From the NCBI GenBank assembly GCA_001298575.1, contig LJCV01000209.1:17149-81148 (forward strand): a DNA stretch of 64,000 nt, in the 5' to 3' direction. The notes below the pieces were generated by a model, which saw only the letters and a list, made by a program, of their open reading frames with translations, made no database searches and was not told the origin of the DNA. This document shows, piece by piece, positions 44,580-53,129 of the stretch. The translations under genes and the position numbers were made by a program. This DNA is from Actinobacteria bacterium OK074. GTDB taxonomy: Bacteria; Actinomycetota; Actinomycetes; Streptomycetales; Streptomycetaceae. Position 1 is the stretch's first letter. Each line of letters starts with the position of its first letter.

Positions 44580-45731
44580 TTGATACGGATAGATTCAGTC
44601 ACCAAGCGGTATCCGGACGGCACGGTGGCGGTCGACCGGCTGTCACTGGAAATACCGGACCGCTCCATCACCGTCCTGGTCGGCCCCTCCGGCTGTGGCA
44701 AGACGACGACACTGCGGATGATCAACCGGATGGTCGAGCCCAGCGAGGGCACCATCCTCATCGACGGCAAGGACATCACCAGGCAGCCGGTCAACGCGCT
44801 GCGCCGGTCCATGGGTTACGTCATCCAGAACGCCGGGCTCTTCCAGCACCGCACCATCGTCGACAACATCGCGACCGTGCCCCGCCTGCTCGGCTGGAAG
44901 AAGGACAAGGCCCGTGCGCGGGCACGGGAGTTGATGGAGCGGGTCGGCCTGGACGCCACCATGGCCCAGCGCTACCCCTATCAACTCTCCGGCGGCCAGC
45001 AGCAGCGCGTCGGGGTGGCCCGGGCGCTCGCCGCGGACCCGCCGGTGCTGCTGATGGACGAGCCGTTCTCCGCGGTCGACCCGATCGTCCGCAAGGGTCT
45101 TCAGGAAGAACTCCTGCGGATCCAGGACGAGTTGGGCAAGACCATCGTCTTCGTCACGCACGACATCGACGAGGCCATCCGGCTCGGCACCATGGTCGCC
45201 GTACTGCGCACCGGCGGCAAGCTCGCCCAATTCGCCCCGCCCGCCGAGCTGTTGTCCGACCCGGCGGACGCGTTCGTGGAGGACTTCCTCGGCACCGACC
45301 GCGGCATCCGGCGGCTCTCCTTCTTCACCTCCGAGACCCTGGAGCTGAAGAAGACCCCCATCGTCGCCGTCGACTCCACCGCCGAGCAGATCGCCGCCCG
45401 CGCCACGGCCGACGTGCCCTACCTCCTGGTCACCGGGGTCGACGGCCGGCCGCTGGGCTGGAGCACCCCGCGCGAGCTGACCGCCGGGCCCATCGACACC
45501 GCCCAACTCCTGTCGTACGGACGCCCGTTCACCTACGGCACCGAGTCGCTGCGCGCGGCCCTGGACTGCGCGGTGCTCTCGCCCACAGGCTGGGCCGTGG
45601 CCGTGGGCGCCGACGGCCGGGTCGTCGGCGTCGTCTCGCAGGAGGCGATCGGCGCGGCCATCCGGGGCGCCCACGCCGAAGGACGGCAGGGCGGGACGGC
45701 CGGGGCCCGTGCGTCGAAGGTGGCCGGATGA
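44580..45731 (+). CDS. osmolyte (glycine betaine/proline-type) ABC transporter ATPase
   Basis: ATP-hydrolysing subunit of an OpuB/OpuC/ProU-type importer. Walker A GPSGCGKTT, signature LSGGQQQR, Walker B LLMDEPFSAVD and switch VTHD are all present, followed by a C-terminal CBS-like region (TPIVAVDSTAEQIAARA onward) that in OpuA senses ionic strength. A TTG at 44580 is chosen because homology begins at LIRIDSVTKRYPDG and CGAAGGG lies about 11 bases upstream; an in-frame GTG further upstream is possible. Its stop overlaps the next ATG (ATGA). Three further subunits follow, the binding protein after a conservon. Confidence 0.88.
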   Translation: MIRIDSVTKRYPDGTVAVDRLSLEIPDRSITVLVGPSGCGKTTTLRMINRMVEPSEGTILIDGKDITRQPVNALRRSMGYVIQNAGLFQHRTIVDNIATVPRLLGWKKDKARARARELMERVGLDATMAQRYPYQLSGGQQQRVGVARALAADPPVLLMDEPFSAVDPIVRKGLQEELLRIQDELGKTIVFVTHDIDEAIRLGTMVAVLRTGGKLAQFAPPAELLSDPADAFVEDFLGTDRGIRRLSFFTSETLELKKTPIVAVDSTAEQIAARATADVPYLLVTGVDGRPLGWSTPRELTAGPIDTAQLLSYGRPFTYGTESLRAALDCAVLSPTGWAVAVGADGRVVGVVSQEAIGAAIRGAHAEGRQGGTAGARASKVAG

Positions 45732-46450
45732 ACGGGCTTTTCGACCTCCCCAGCGACCTCCAGAACAGCTACCTCGGCCTGGTCGGACTGCATCTGCGCG
45801 AGTCGCTGATCCCGGTCCTGGGCGGCCTGGTCGTCGCGCTGCCGATCGCCCAACTCTGCGTCCGTTACCGCTGGTTGTACCCGCCGGTGCTGTGGGTGAC
45901 GACCGTGCTGTACGCGATCCCCTCGCTGGCCTTCTTCGTCGTCCTCATCGACTACACCGGCCAGACCGAGACCACCGTGATGATCCCGTTGGCCGTCTAC
46001 AGCCTGGTGGTGCTCGTCCCGGCGATCGTGGACGGGGTCCGCTCGGTGCCGCCGGAGACCCTCGCCGCCGCCACCGCGATGGGCTTCGGCCCCGTACGCC
46101 GTTATCTCCAGGTCCAGTTGCCGATCGCGGCGCCCGCGATCCTCGCCGGACTGCGGGTGGCGACGGTGTCGAGCGTCTCGCTGGTCACCGTCGGCATGAT
46201 GATCGGCAACCAGGGCGCGCTCGGCAACCTCCTCAACGACGGGCTGATCTACCACCAGACGCGCCTGGTGTGGCTCTCGGTGATCAGCACGGCCGTGCTG
46301 GCCATCCTCGCGGACGCCCTGCTCGTCGGCGTCCGCCGGCTGCTCACGCCCTGGATGCCGCGCGGCGGACGTGCGGCCCGCCCCACCGACGTCGACGCGG
46401 AGGTCCGGCCCGAACCGGCCGTGGCCGCGCTGGAGGACGCAGTCCGGTGA
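45728..46450 (+). CDS. osmolyte ABC transporter permease (first)
   Basis: 240 residues with about five or six membrane segments; BPD_transp_1 fold with the EAA-like loop VPPETLAAATAMGFGPVRRYLQVQLPIAAPAI. Homologous to OpuBB/OsmY-type permeases. Starts at ATG 45728 inside the ATPase stop and ends overlapping the next gene's GTG. The C-terminal about 30 residues are charged and non-conserved. Confidence 0.9.
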   Translation: MNGLFDLPSDLQNSYLGLVGLHLRESLIPVLGGLVVALPIAQLCVRYRWLYPPVLWVTTVLYAIPSLAFFVVLIDYTGQTETTVMIPLAVYSLVVLVPAIVDGVRSVPPETLAAATAMGFGPVRRYLQVQLPIAAPAILAGLRVATVSSVSLVTVGMMIGNQGALGNLLNDGLIYHQTRLVWLSVISTAVLAILADALLVGVRRLLTPWMPRGGRAARPTDVDAEVRPEPAVAALEDAVR

Positions 46451-47115
46451 ACCTCCTCCACTTCATCAACGACTTCTTCAGCGACAGCACCCACTGGCAC
46501 GGCTACGACGGCATCCCCACCCGGCTGCGCGAACACCTCCAGTACTCGCTGATCGCGCTCGCCATCGCCGCCGCCATCGGCCTGCCGGTCGGGCTGATCA
46601 CCGGCCACACCGGCCGCGGCGGCAACGCGCTCGCCTTCATCGCCACCGGCGCCCGCGCCCTGCCCAGCTTCGGCCTGCTGGTCCTGATGTTCATCCTGCT
46701 CGGCCTCGGCCTCACCCCCGTGATGATCCCGCTGGTGGTGCTCGCCATCCCGCCGATCCTGGTGACGACGTACGAGGCGATGCGCTCGGTCGACCCGTCC
46801 CCGGTGGACGCCGCCCGGGGCATGGGCATGACCGAGCCGCGGATCCTGTTCCAGGTCGAGATCCCGGTCGCCCTCCCGCTGATCCTCAGCGGGCTGCGCT
46901 CGGCGGCCATCCAGATCGTCTCCACGGCCACCATCGCCGCGTACGTCAGCCTCGGCGGCCTCGGCCGCTACATCGTGGACGGCCTCTACCAGCACAACTA
47001 CGAGAAGGTCGTGGGCGGCGCCACCCTGGTCGCCCTGCTGGCCCTGGTGACGCTCGCGGTGTTCTGGGCGATCAACCGCCTGGCGGTGTCGCAGGGGGTG
47101 CGCCGCAGCGGCTGA
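46447..47115 (+). CDS. osmolyte ABC transporter permease (second)
   Basis: 222 residues, paralogue of the previous permease, with EAA-like loop VDPSPVDAARGMGMTEPRILFQVEIPVALPLI and several hydrophobic helices. GTG start overlaps the previous stop (GTGA). Two different permease chains with one ATPase is the OpuC/OsmVWXY pattern. The operon ends at the large hairpin at 47179. Confidence 0.9.
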   Translation: MNLLHFINDFFSDSTHWHGYDGIPTRLREHLQYSLIALAIAAAIGLPVGLITGHTGRGGNALAFIATGARALPSFGLLVLMFILLGLGLTPVMIPLVVLAIPPILVTTYEAMRSVDPSPVDAARGMGMTEPRILFQVEIPVALPLILSGLRSAAIQIVSTATIAAYVSLGGLGRYIVDGLYQHNYEKVVGGATLVALLALVTLAVFWAINRLAVSQGVRRSG

Positions 47116-47178
47116 GCCCGCGACCACCGTCCGGAAACACTTCCGGAAACGGTTTCGGCAAACGGTCTGCGCGTACGG

Positions 47179-47239
47179 TCCGTGTGTACGGCGAAGGGGC
47201 CCGGGAACATTTCCCGGGCCCCTTCGCCGTACACACGGA
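47179..47239. terminator. very long perfect hairpin between convergent genes
   Basis: A 29-bp perfect stem (arms from TCCGTGTGTACGG through GGGCCCGGGAA) closes on a 3-base CAT loop. It sits between the osmolyte permease and the convergent cvnD gene, and would terminate transcription from either side. A weaker 7-bp hairpin (TCCGGAA-ACAC-TTCCGGA) precedes it at 47130-47147. Confidence 0.8.
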
Positions 47240-47252
47240 CGAGAGGAGCGGT

Positions 47253-47852
47253 TCACCCCTCGCTACGGGCCAGCGCCTGCTCCAGTACGACGAGCAGGGC
47301 ATCGCGGACCGAGCCGCGTTCGCGGGCGTCGAAGACGATGACCGGCACGCGCTCGGCCACGTCCAGCGCCCAGCGGACCTCCTCCAGCGTGTGCTCGACG
47401 CGGCCGTCGAAGGCGTTGACCGCGACCGCGAAGGGGATCTGCCGGTGCTCGAAGTAGTCGACGGCCGCGTAGCAGTCGTCCAGCCGCCGGGTGTCGACGA
47501 TGACGAGGCCGCCGATCGCGCCCTCCACCAGGTCGTCCCACATGAAGCCGAAGCGGTCCTGGCCCGGCGTGCCGAACAGGTAGAGCTTCAGCGTCGGGTC
47601 GATGGTGATGCAGCCGAAGTCCATGGCGACCGTGGTCGTGGTCTTGCGCGGCGTGTGGCTGAGGTCGTCCACCCCCGCGGCGACCTCCGTGATGGCGGCC
47701 TCGGTGGTCAGCGGCGCGATCTCGGAGATGGAGCCCACGGCGGTGGTCTTGCCCACGCCGAAGCCGCCCGCGACCACCATCTTGACCGGCAGCGGCGGTC
47801 GTACGGTGGCCTGCGCGGCCCCACCGCTGGCAAGCGGTTCAGTCGGTGTCAC
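47253..47852 (-). CDS. cvnD: conservon GTPase CvnD
   Basis: Ras/MglA-like small GTPase of a Streptomyces conservon, acting at the membrane with CvnA-C in a G-protein-like signalling complex. P-loop GGFGVGKTT at 29-37, TTTTVAMDFG switch region, FGTPGQDRF (G3) and VAVNAFDG (G4-like). 199 residues. GTG start overlaps the cvnC stop. Last gene of the four-gene unit; no cytochrome P450 (CvnE) follows. Confidence 0.93.
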   Translation of the reverse strand: MTPTEPLASGGAAQATVRPPLPVKMVVAGGFGVGKTTAVGSISEIAPLTTEAAITEVAAGVDDLSHTPRKTTTTVAMDFGCITIDPTLKLYLFGTPGQDRFGFMWDDLVEGAIGGLVIVDTRRLDDCYAAVDYFEHRQIPFAVAVNAFDGRVEHTLEEVRWALDVAERVPVIVFDARERGSVRDALLVVLEQALARSEG

Positions 47853-48340
47853 GGGAGTACCCCCCGGGAGTCGGGGATGGCGCGGAGGCCATCGATAACC
47901 CTTCGCAATACGGATGCGTCGCGGGTGATGTCGGTATGTGGCACATACACCGACAGCTGCCCCGCCGATCGCAGGTCCTCGGCCAGGACGCGGACCACAT
48001 TCAGGTGCAGCCGCAGCCGGGCCGCGATCTCGGCGATCGACTGCGGCCGCCTACAGGCGGCAACGATGTCGTGTTGTTCGAACGAGAGCCCCTCCAGCGA
48101 GTCGAGCCCCGCGGGGGTGGCCACCACCTGGGTCTCGACGGGGATCGGCCGCCCGGACGCGTTGCCCGCCACCCGGCCGGCCGTGACCAGGAACGGCCGG
48201 ACCGCGGGGGCGGGGCGGACGACCGGGTCGGGGCCCAGGTCCGCGTAGTCGTCCGTGCCCTCGTAACCGGTTTCGGCGCTTTCGTAACCGGTTTCCCCGG
48301 CGTACTCGTCCTCGTCGGCCGGAGTGTGGCCGTCCGCCAT
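47849..48340 (-). CDS. cvnC: conservon protein CvnC (DUF742)
   Basis: DUF742 protein with a winged-helix-like region (LSFEQHDIVAACRRPQSIAEIAARLRLHLNVVRVL is its core, from about residue 90). The N-terminal part is acidic with a repeated GYE motif (AGETGYESAETGYEG). ATG 48340 has AAGGAG upstream and is preferred; GTG 48379, which overlaps the cvnB stop as GTGA, is the alternative. Coupled to cvnD. Confidence 0.9.
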   Translation of the reverse strand: MADGHTPADEDEYAGETGYESAETGYEGTDDYADLGPDPVVRPAPAVRPFLVTAGRVAGNASGRPIPVETQVVATPAGLDSLEGLSFEQHDIVAACRRPQSIAEIAARLRLHLNVVRVLAEDLRSAGQLSVYVPHTDITRDASVLRRVIDGLRAIPDSRGVLP

Positions 48341-48375
48341 CAAGCTCTCTTCTCCTTCGACCGGGCGGGAGACCG

Positions 48376-48852
48376 TCACCCCCTGGACGTGACGCCGACG
48401 CTGTTCTTGAGCTGGAGCACGAGCTGGGGGTTGAGCGCGGCACCGGCCCGGTTGGCGAACAGCGTCATCTCGTAGGCGATGTTGCCGAGCTTGGCCTCCT
48501 TGTCGGTGACCACGCCGAGGACCGCGCCGCTGCCGATCGCCGAGACCAGCACATGGCCGCCCTCCAGGTCGATGATGACCTTGTTGAGGCCGCCCAGACC
48601 GTAGTTGCCGGAGGCCCCGGCGGCCAGGCTGGTGATGCCGGAGACGATGGCGGCCAGGCGCTCGGAGTCCGCGTGCTCACGCAGCTGCGACACCGCGATG
48701 AGCAGTCCGTCGGAGGAGACCGCGATGGCGTCGACGACGCCCGCGGTCTCGTTCGCGAAACGGTTGAGCAGCCAGGTGAAGTCGGCTGCAGCGGCCTGCA
48801 GTTCGGCCGGCGTGGTGCCCCCGACCGGGGTGTCACCTGTCGACGTACTCAC
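48376..48852 (-). CDS. cvnB: conservon roadblock/LC7 protein CvnB
   Basis: 158 residues with a roadblock/LC7 fold (FTWLLNRFANETAGVVDAIAV, SSDGLLIAVS, ASGNYGLGGL, GSGAVLGVV). Such proteins act as GAP-like or scaffold partners for the MglA-like GTPase CvnD. GTG start at 48852 overlaps the cvnA stop (GTGA). Confidence 0.93.
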   Translation of the reverse strand: MSTSTGDTPVGGTTPAELQAAAADFTWLLNRFANETAGVVDAIAVSSDGLLIAVSQLREHADSERLAAIVSGITSLAAGASGNYGLGGLNKVIIDLEGGHVLVSAIGSGAVLGVVTDKEAKLGNIAYEMTLFANRAGAALNPQLVLQLKNSVGVTSRG

Positions 48853-51593
48853 TGCTCGGCTCCTTCCGGGAGGTGGTTCTGGTCGTGCGAGGTGTGCGAC
48901 GGGGGTACGACGCCGGTGTCGCTGTCGCGGTGCGCGCGCTCCACCGCCGCCTCGAACTCTTCGAGCGCGGACCGGACTTCGTCCGCGTCCACGGGCCGGG
49001 GTGCCTGCCGGGCCGCCTGCTGGGCGGCCTCGGCGGCGGTGTTGTGCAGGGTGGCCCCGCGGACCCGCCGCCGCAGCGGCCGGGACTCGCCGGGCCGGAC
49101 GACCGCGTCGGCGGCCGTCGTCCCGTCCGGCCGTCCGGTCCGGGTGTACGGGGACCACGGGCTGTCGGCACGGGAGTGCGAGGTGCGCTCCCCGTCGCCG
49201 TCCGCGGCCGTGAACTCCGGCTGTGCGCTCCGGGGTTGGGGAACCAGCGGCCTGGTGCCCGCGCTCGGCTGCGGCCCGGGCCCCGCGGCCGTCCGCTCGG
49301 GCTCCGCCGACTGGTGCCGGGGGACCCGGCGCGGCAGAACGGGGGTGCCGTTCGCCGCCGCGGTGGACGGGCGGGGCCGTACCGCTTCGGCCGCGTCCCT
49401 CTCGGCGTTCTTCTCGTTGCCGGCGGGCTGTACCGGCTCGGAGACGGCGGGGAGGTGCGACCCGGCCGGTGCGGCCGGGTCCGTGCGCGAGATCTCCGTG
49501 ACGTCCGCCGAGGTTTCCGAAAACGGTTCCGCGGTGTTGTCCGGGGCCTCGATCGCGCGGACCGGCAGCGGGCCGCCCACCGCGTCCCGGCGGGCGGGCG
49601 GGGCCTCCACCACCGGGCTCATCGCGAGCAACAGAGTGGTGGGGATGGTGACTTCCGCGGTGACGCCGCCGCCCGGGGTACGGGACAGGGCCACCGAGAC
49701 GTCCCAGCGGCGGGCGAGGGTACCGACCACGAACAGGCCGAGCACCTTCGTCGGCACCAGGTCGAGCCGCTCGCGGCGGATCAGCCGGGCGTTCTCCTCG
49801 TCCAGTTTCTCCGGGCTCATGCCCAGACCGTGGTCGGAGATCTCGATCAGCGCGCCCGCGCGGCCGGTGCGCACGCTCACCTCGACGGGGCTGCCCGCGG
49901 GCGAGAACGACACGGCGTTCTCCAGGAGTTCGGCCAGCATCAGCGTCAGGTCGCCGATGATGTCCGGCTCCACCATGACCTCGGTGGCGGCCCGCAGCCG
50001 TACCCGCCGAAAGCCCTCGATCTGGCCGAGCGCGGCCCGGACGACGTTGGTGAGCGCGGTGGGGCCCGAGTCCAGGACGGTCTCGCGGATACCGGCCAGC
50101 AGCATCAGGCTGTCCGCGTTGCGCCGCAGCCGGACGGCGATGTGGTCGATCGAGTAGAGCCGCTCCAGCAGCGCGGGGTCGGTCTCGCCGCGCTCCACGG
50201 CGTCGATCAGCGCGAGTTGACGGGTCGTCAGGTTGCTGACGCGGCGGCCGACGTTGCCGAACATCTCGGCCACGTTGCGGCGGCTGAGCACCTGGCGCTC
50301 CAGCAGCGCGGCCGCGGTGGACTGCACGTGGTTGAAGGCGGCGGCGAGTTCGCCGATCTCGTCGCGCACCGCGATCGGCACCTCGGTCAGGCGCGGCGGC
50401 CCGGACTCCTCGGCGTCGTCGTCGGCCACCCGGGCCAGTTCGCGGCGGGTGACCTGGGAGGTCTCCTTGGCGGCGGCGGTCAGCGCCTCCACCGGGCGGA
50501 CCACCGAACGCCGTACCGTCACCGAGAAGCCGATCCACAGGGCGAAGCCCAGCAGGGTGATGCCCAGCAGCAGCGCGGCCCGGCGGGCGGCGTCGGAGGA
50601 GGCGGCGTCGGCGCGGTCGGCGATGTCGCCGATCAGCGAGGTGGTCACCGCCAGCCGACTCTTGGCCTGGGCACGGTAGTTGGGGTACGAGGTCAGCGCC
50701 TCGTCGAGCGCCGCGCGGACCTGGGCCGGGGTGGTGGCCTGCAACTGGTCCGGCTCGATCTGGAGTTCGGCGTAGTCCTGGGCAATGGCCGCCTCGGGCC
50801 TGCCGTGTTCGATCCCGCCGAGCCGGTCGGCCTGCTCGTCGGTGGCGAACCGGGCGAACCGGTCGGCCTGGTAGGTGTACTCCGCGTACGAGCCGACCGC
50901 GTTGTTGTACTCGATGGCCGCGTTGGTGTCGCCGGTCAGCGCGGAGAAGACGCTGGTCTCGAACGAGCCGTGGGCGGCGTCCGCGTGCAGCAGCGAGTCG
51001 AGCAGGTTGCCGGTGAAGGTGGCCGCGAGGGCCGAGTTGCGGTCGAGCCCGAGACCGTCGATCAGGCCCTTGGCCGCGTCGGTGTACGCCGGGTCGATGT
51101 TGTCGGCGGGCAGATAGCTCTGCTCGATGGTCTGGCGCAGGCTGCTGAGGCCGCTGACCTCCTTGAGCGCCTGGTCCTCCGAGGCGGGCAGCTGACCGCC
51201 GAAGGCGTCGCGGACCTTGGCGACCTGCTTGTCCACGGACCGCTGCGCCTGCTGGTAGGCGGTGACGGAGGGCTTGATGCCGCTGTCGGCGGCGGCCTCC
51301 TGGCGCACGGACAGCAGCATCGCCTGCTGGTACTCGTTCTCCACGTCGTCGACGAGGGCGGCGACCTGCACGCTGTTGCGGACCAGCCGGGCCGCGGAGT
51401 CGGCGGTGCGCGACTTCTCGATCTGGACGGCGAAGAGGTAGGTGAGCAGGATCGCGACGACCGCGAGCGGCACACCCACCAGGACGTTGAGCTTGCGCCG
51501 GAACGGCCACCGGTCGGCGAACCCCCTGATGCCACCGCTCAGCGGCGACGGCGCCGGCCGGTCCGGCGCGTCCACCTCGTTCGTGGACACCAA
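48849..51593 (-). CDS. cvnA: conservon sensor histidine kinase-like protein CvnA
   Basis: 914 residues. N-terminal membrane segment (RKLNVLVGVPLAVVAILLTYLFAV), then an extracytoplasmic helical nitrate/sulfonate-sensing region to about residue 330, a second membrane helix (AALLLGITLLGFALWIGF), HAMP linker, and an HATPase_c domain (LAELLENAVSFSP N-box, DHGLGMS). The C-terminal about 250 residues are low-complexity Pro/Ala/Arg-rich. Like other CvnA proteins it starts a cvnA-B-C-D unit. The sensed signal is unknown. Confidence 0.92.
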   Translation of the reverse strand: MVSTNEVDAPDRPAPSPLSGGIRGFADRWPFRRKLNVLVGVPLAVVAILLTYLFAVQIEKSRTADSAARLVRNSVQVAALVDDVENEYQQAMLLSVRQEAAADSGIKPSVTAYQQAQRSVDKQVAKVRDAFGGQLPASEDQALKEVSGLSSLRQTIEQSYLPADNIDPAYTDAAKGLIDGLGLDRNSALAATFTGNLLDSLLHADAAHGSFETSVFSALTGDTNAAIEYNNAVGSYAEYTYQADRFARFATDEQADRLGGIEHGRPEAAIAQDYAELQIEPDQLQATTPAQVRAALDEALTSYPNYRAQAKSRLAVTTSLIGDIADRADAASSDAARRAALLLGITLLGFALWIGFSVTVRRSVVRPVEALTAAAKETSQVTRRELARVADDDAEESGPPRLTEVPIAVRDEIGELAAAFNHVQSTAAALLERQVLSRRNVAEMFGNVGRRVSNLTTRQLALIDAVERGETDPALLERLYSIDHIAVRLRRNADSLMLLAGIRETVLDSGPTALTNVVRAALGQIEGFRRVRLRAATEVMVEPDIIGDLTLMLAELLENAVSFSPAGSPVEVSVRTGRAGALIEISDHGLGMSPEKLDEENARLIRRERLDLVPTKVLGLFVVGTLARRWDVSVALSRTPGGGVTAEVTIPTTLLLAMSPVVEAPPARRDAVGGPLPVRAIEAPDNTAEPFSETSADVTEISRTDPAAPAGSHLPAVSEPVQPAGNEKNAERDAAEAVRPRPSTAAANGTPVLPRRVPRHQSAEPERTAAGPGPQPSAGTRPLVPQPRSAQPEFTAADGDGERTSHSRADSPWSPYTRTGRPDGTTAADAVVRPGESRPLRRRVRGATLHNTAAEAAQQAARQAPRPVDADEVRSALEEFEAAVERAHRDSDTGVVPPSHTSHDQNHLPEGAEQ

Positions 51594-52078
51594 GCCTCCT
51601 TCGTGGGCGTCACGGCGCGCGACGGCTCGGCATGAGACCGTTCGTGATCATTGTGATCGATTCCGGTTCAGGTCACCCGACCCGTCCGCGAGGCCACGGG
51701 GACCCCTCCGGAGCTGGGGAAATAGGGTGGCCCGCACACCGTTGTCGGGCACTCGTCTGCTTCCCGTCGCCAACTCCGGCGAGACTACCGCCTTTTCGGA
51801 CACCCGATTGGACCACCCCACGTCAAGAATCCATTACAAAGAGCATGCCTCGTAGGCGCATAAGGGTCATCACTTCTGCACAAGTGGACGCCCGTTGATC
51901 ACTTTTGAGCACGATCGGCTGGCAATCGAAGCCAATCGGTGACCGGAAGTGGCTTGACTGGGCGAGAACGCGCTGGATTGGATCAGCGCAGGGCGGTGTC
52001 CGGTCTCTGCCGAGCGCCCTTCCAGCACCCCGTTCGCCCCATGCCAATGTCCGAAATATCCGAGCCCGGAACGGAATT
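51594..52078. other. 485-base divergent promoter region
   Basis: Lies between leftward cvnA and the rightward osmolyte-binding-protein gene and is less GC-rich than the coding DNA. TTGACT at 51954 could be a -35 element for the rightward gene, with a poor -10. GATCA/GATCG half-sites occur at 51645-51660. No gene with a credible product seen. Confidence 0.5.
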
Positions 52079-53032
52079 GTGACTTTTACCGTGCAGACCA
52101 GCAGGTCCAGCAGGAGGCGACCCGCCGCGGCCGCCGTCGCCCTCGCCGCCTCGGCGGCGCTCCTTGCGGGCTGTGGCTCCTCCGACGACAACTCCGACCC
52201 GCTGGCCGGCAAGGCGGACAGCAGCAGCGTCGTCGTCGGCTCGAACAACTTCGCCGAGAGCATCCTCATCGCCGACATCTACGGCGAGGCGCTCAAGGCC
52301 AAGGGTGTCAAGGTCACCTACAAGCCCAACATCGGCAGCCGTGAGACCACGTACGGCCTGCTCAAGAACGGTTCGATCACGGTCCTGCCGGAGTACAACG
52401 GCGCGCTGCTGGCCTACCTCGACGCCAAGGCCGCGCCCAAGACGATCGCCGCGACCACGGCCGCGATCAACGCCAAGCTCAACTCCAAGCTGGAACTCCT
52501 CGACCCGGCCGCCGCGCAGGACAAGGACTCCGTCACCCTCAACGCCGCGACGGCGAAGAAGTACAACCTCACGGAGAAGTCCTCCATCGCGGACCTCAAG
52601 GACATCGCGAAGGACCTGTCCATCGGCGCCTCGCCGGAGTTCCAGACCCGGCAGCAGGGCCTGCTGGGCCTGAAGTCCGTGTACGGCCTGGAGTTCAAGT
52701 CGTTCAAGGCGCTGGACGCGGGCGGCCCGCTGACCCAGGCGGCGCTGAAGAAGAACACCGTGCAGGCCGCGGACATCTTCACCACGGACCCGACCATCGA
52801 GAGCGAGAAGTTCGTCGTCCTCCAGGACCCGGAGAACCTCTTCGGCTTCGAGAACGTGCAGCCCCTCGTCTACAAGAGCGGCCTCTCCCAGGTGGGCGCC
52901 GACGCCCTGAACGCGGTCTCGGCCAAGCTCGACACGGCGGCCCTGCTCGACATGGACTCCCAGGTCCAGCTCGACAACAAGGACCCGCTGGACGTCGCCA
53001 AGGCGTGGTTGAAGTCAGTCGGCCTGAGCTGA
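52079..53032 (+). CDS. osmolyte-binding lipoprotein (OpuBC/OsmX-type)
   Basis: 317 residues. Signal peptide with lipobox LLAGC, then the OpuAC fold: VVVGSNNFAESILIADIYGEALKAKG, IGSRETTYGLLKNGSITVLPEYNGALL, and a C-terminal KDPLDVAKAWLKSVGL. It binds a quaternary amine such as betaine, choline or carnitine in relatives. GTG 52079 is preferred because GGAACGGA lies just upstream; GTG 52091 is possible. Its ATPase and permeases are at 44580-47115 on the same strand, split off by the conservon. Confidence 0.9.
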   Translation: MTFTVQTSRSSRRRPAAAAVALAASAALLAGCGSSDDNSDPLAGKADSSSVVVGSNNFAESILIADIYGEALKAKGVKVTYKPNIGSRETTYGLLKNGSITVLPEYNGALLAYLDAKAAPKTIAATTAAINAKLNSKLELLDPAAAQDKDSVTLNAATAKKYNLTEKSSIADLKDIAKDLSIGASPEFQTRQQGLLGLKSVYGLEFKSFKALDAGGPLTQAALKKNTVQAADIFTTDPTIESEKFVVLQDPENLFGFENVQPLVYKSGLSQVGADALNAVSAKLDTAALLDMDSQVQLDNKDPLDVAKAWLKSVGLS

Positions 53033-53043
53033 CTCACCCTGAG

Positions 53044-53120
53044 CACGGAAACGGCTGGAAACAGCAGGAAACAGTAAGAAAAAGACGGAAACAGTAAGAA
53101 ACAGCTCGAAAAGCAGGAAT
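53044..53120. repeat. decamer array, GGAAAC-type, exact 10-bp period
   Basis: Seven to eight consecutive decamers carry GGAAAC or a close variant (AGAAAA, AGAAAC, CGAAAA) at the same phase, at 53047, 53057, 53067, 53077, 53087, 53097, 53107 and 53116 (last one shifted). It fills the 97-base gap between the binding-protein stop and the lyase-like gene. A related array occurs in inverse orientation at 56731. Confidence 0.8.
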
Positions 53121-53129
53121 CGGCACACC

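Noticed and set aside
53044..53120. CRISPR-like array
   Set aside because: Units are 10 bp with no spacers and no cas genes are present.
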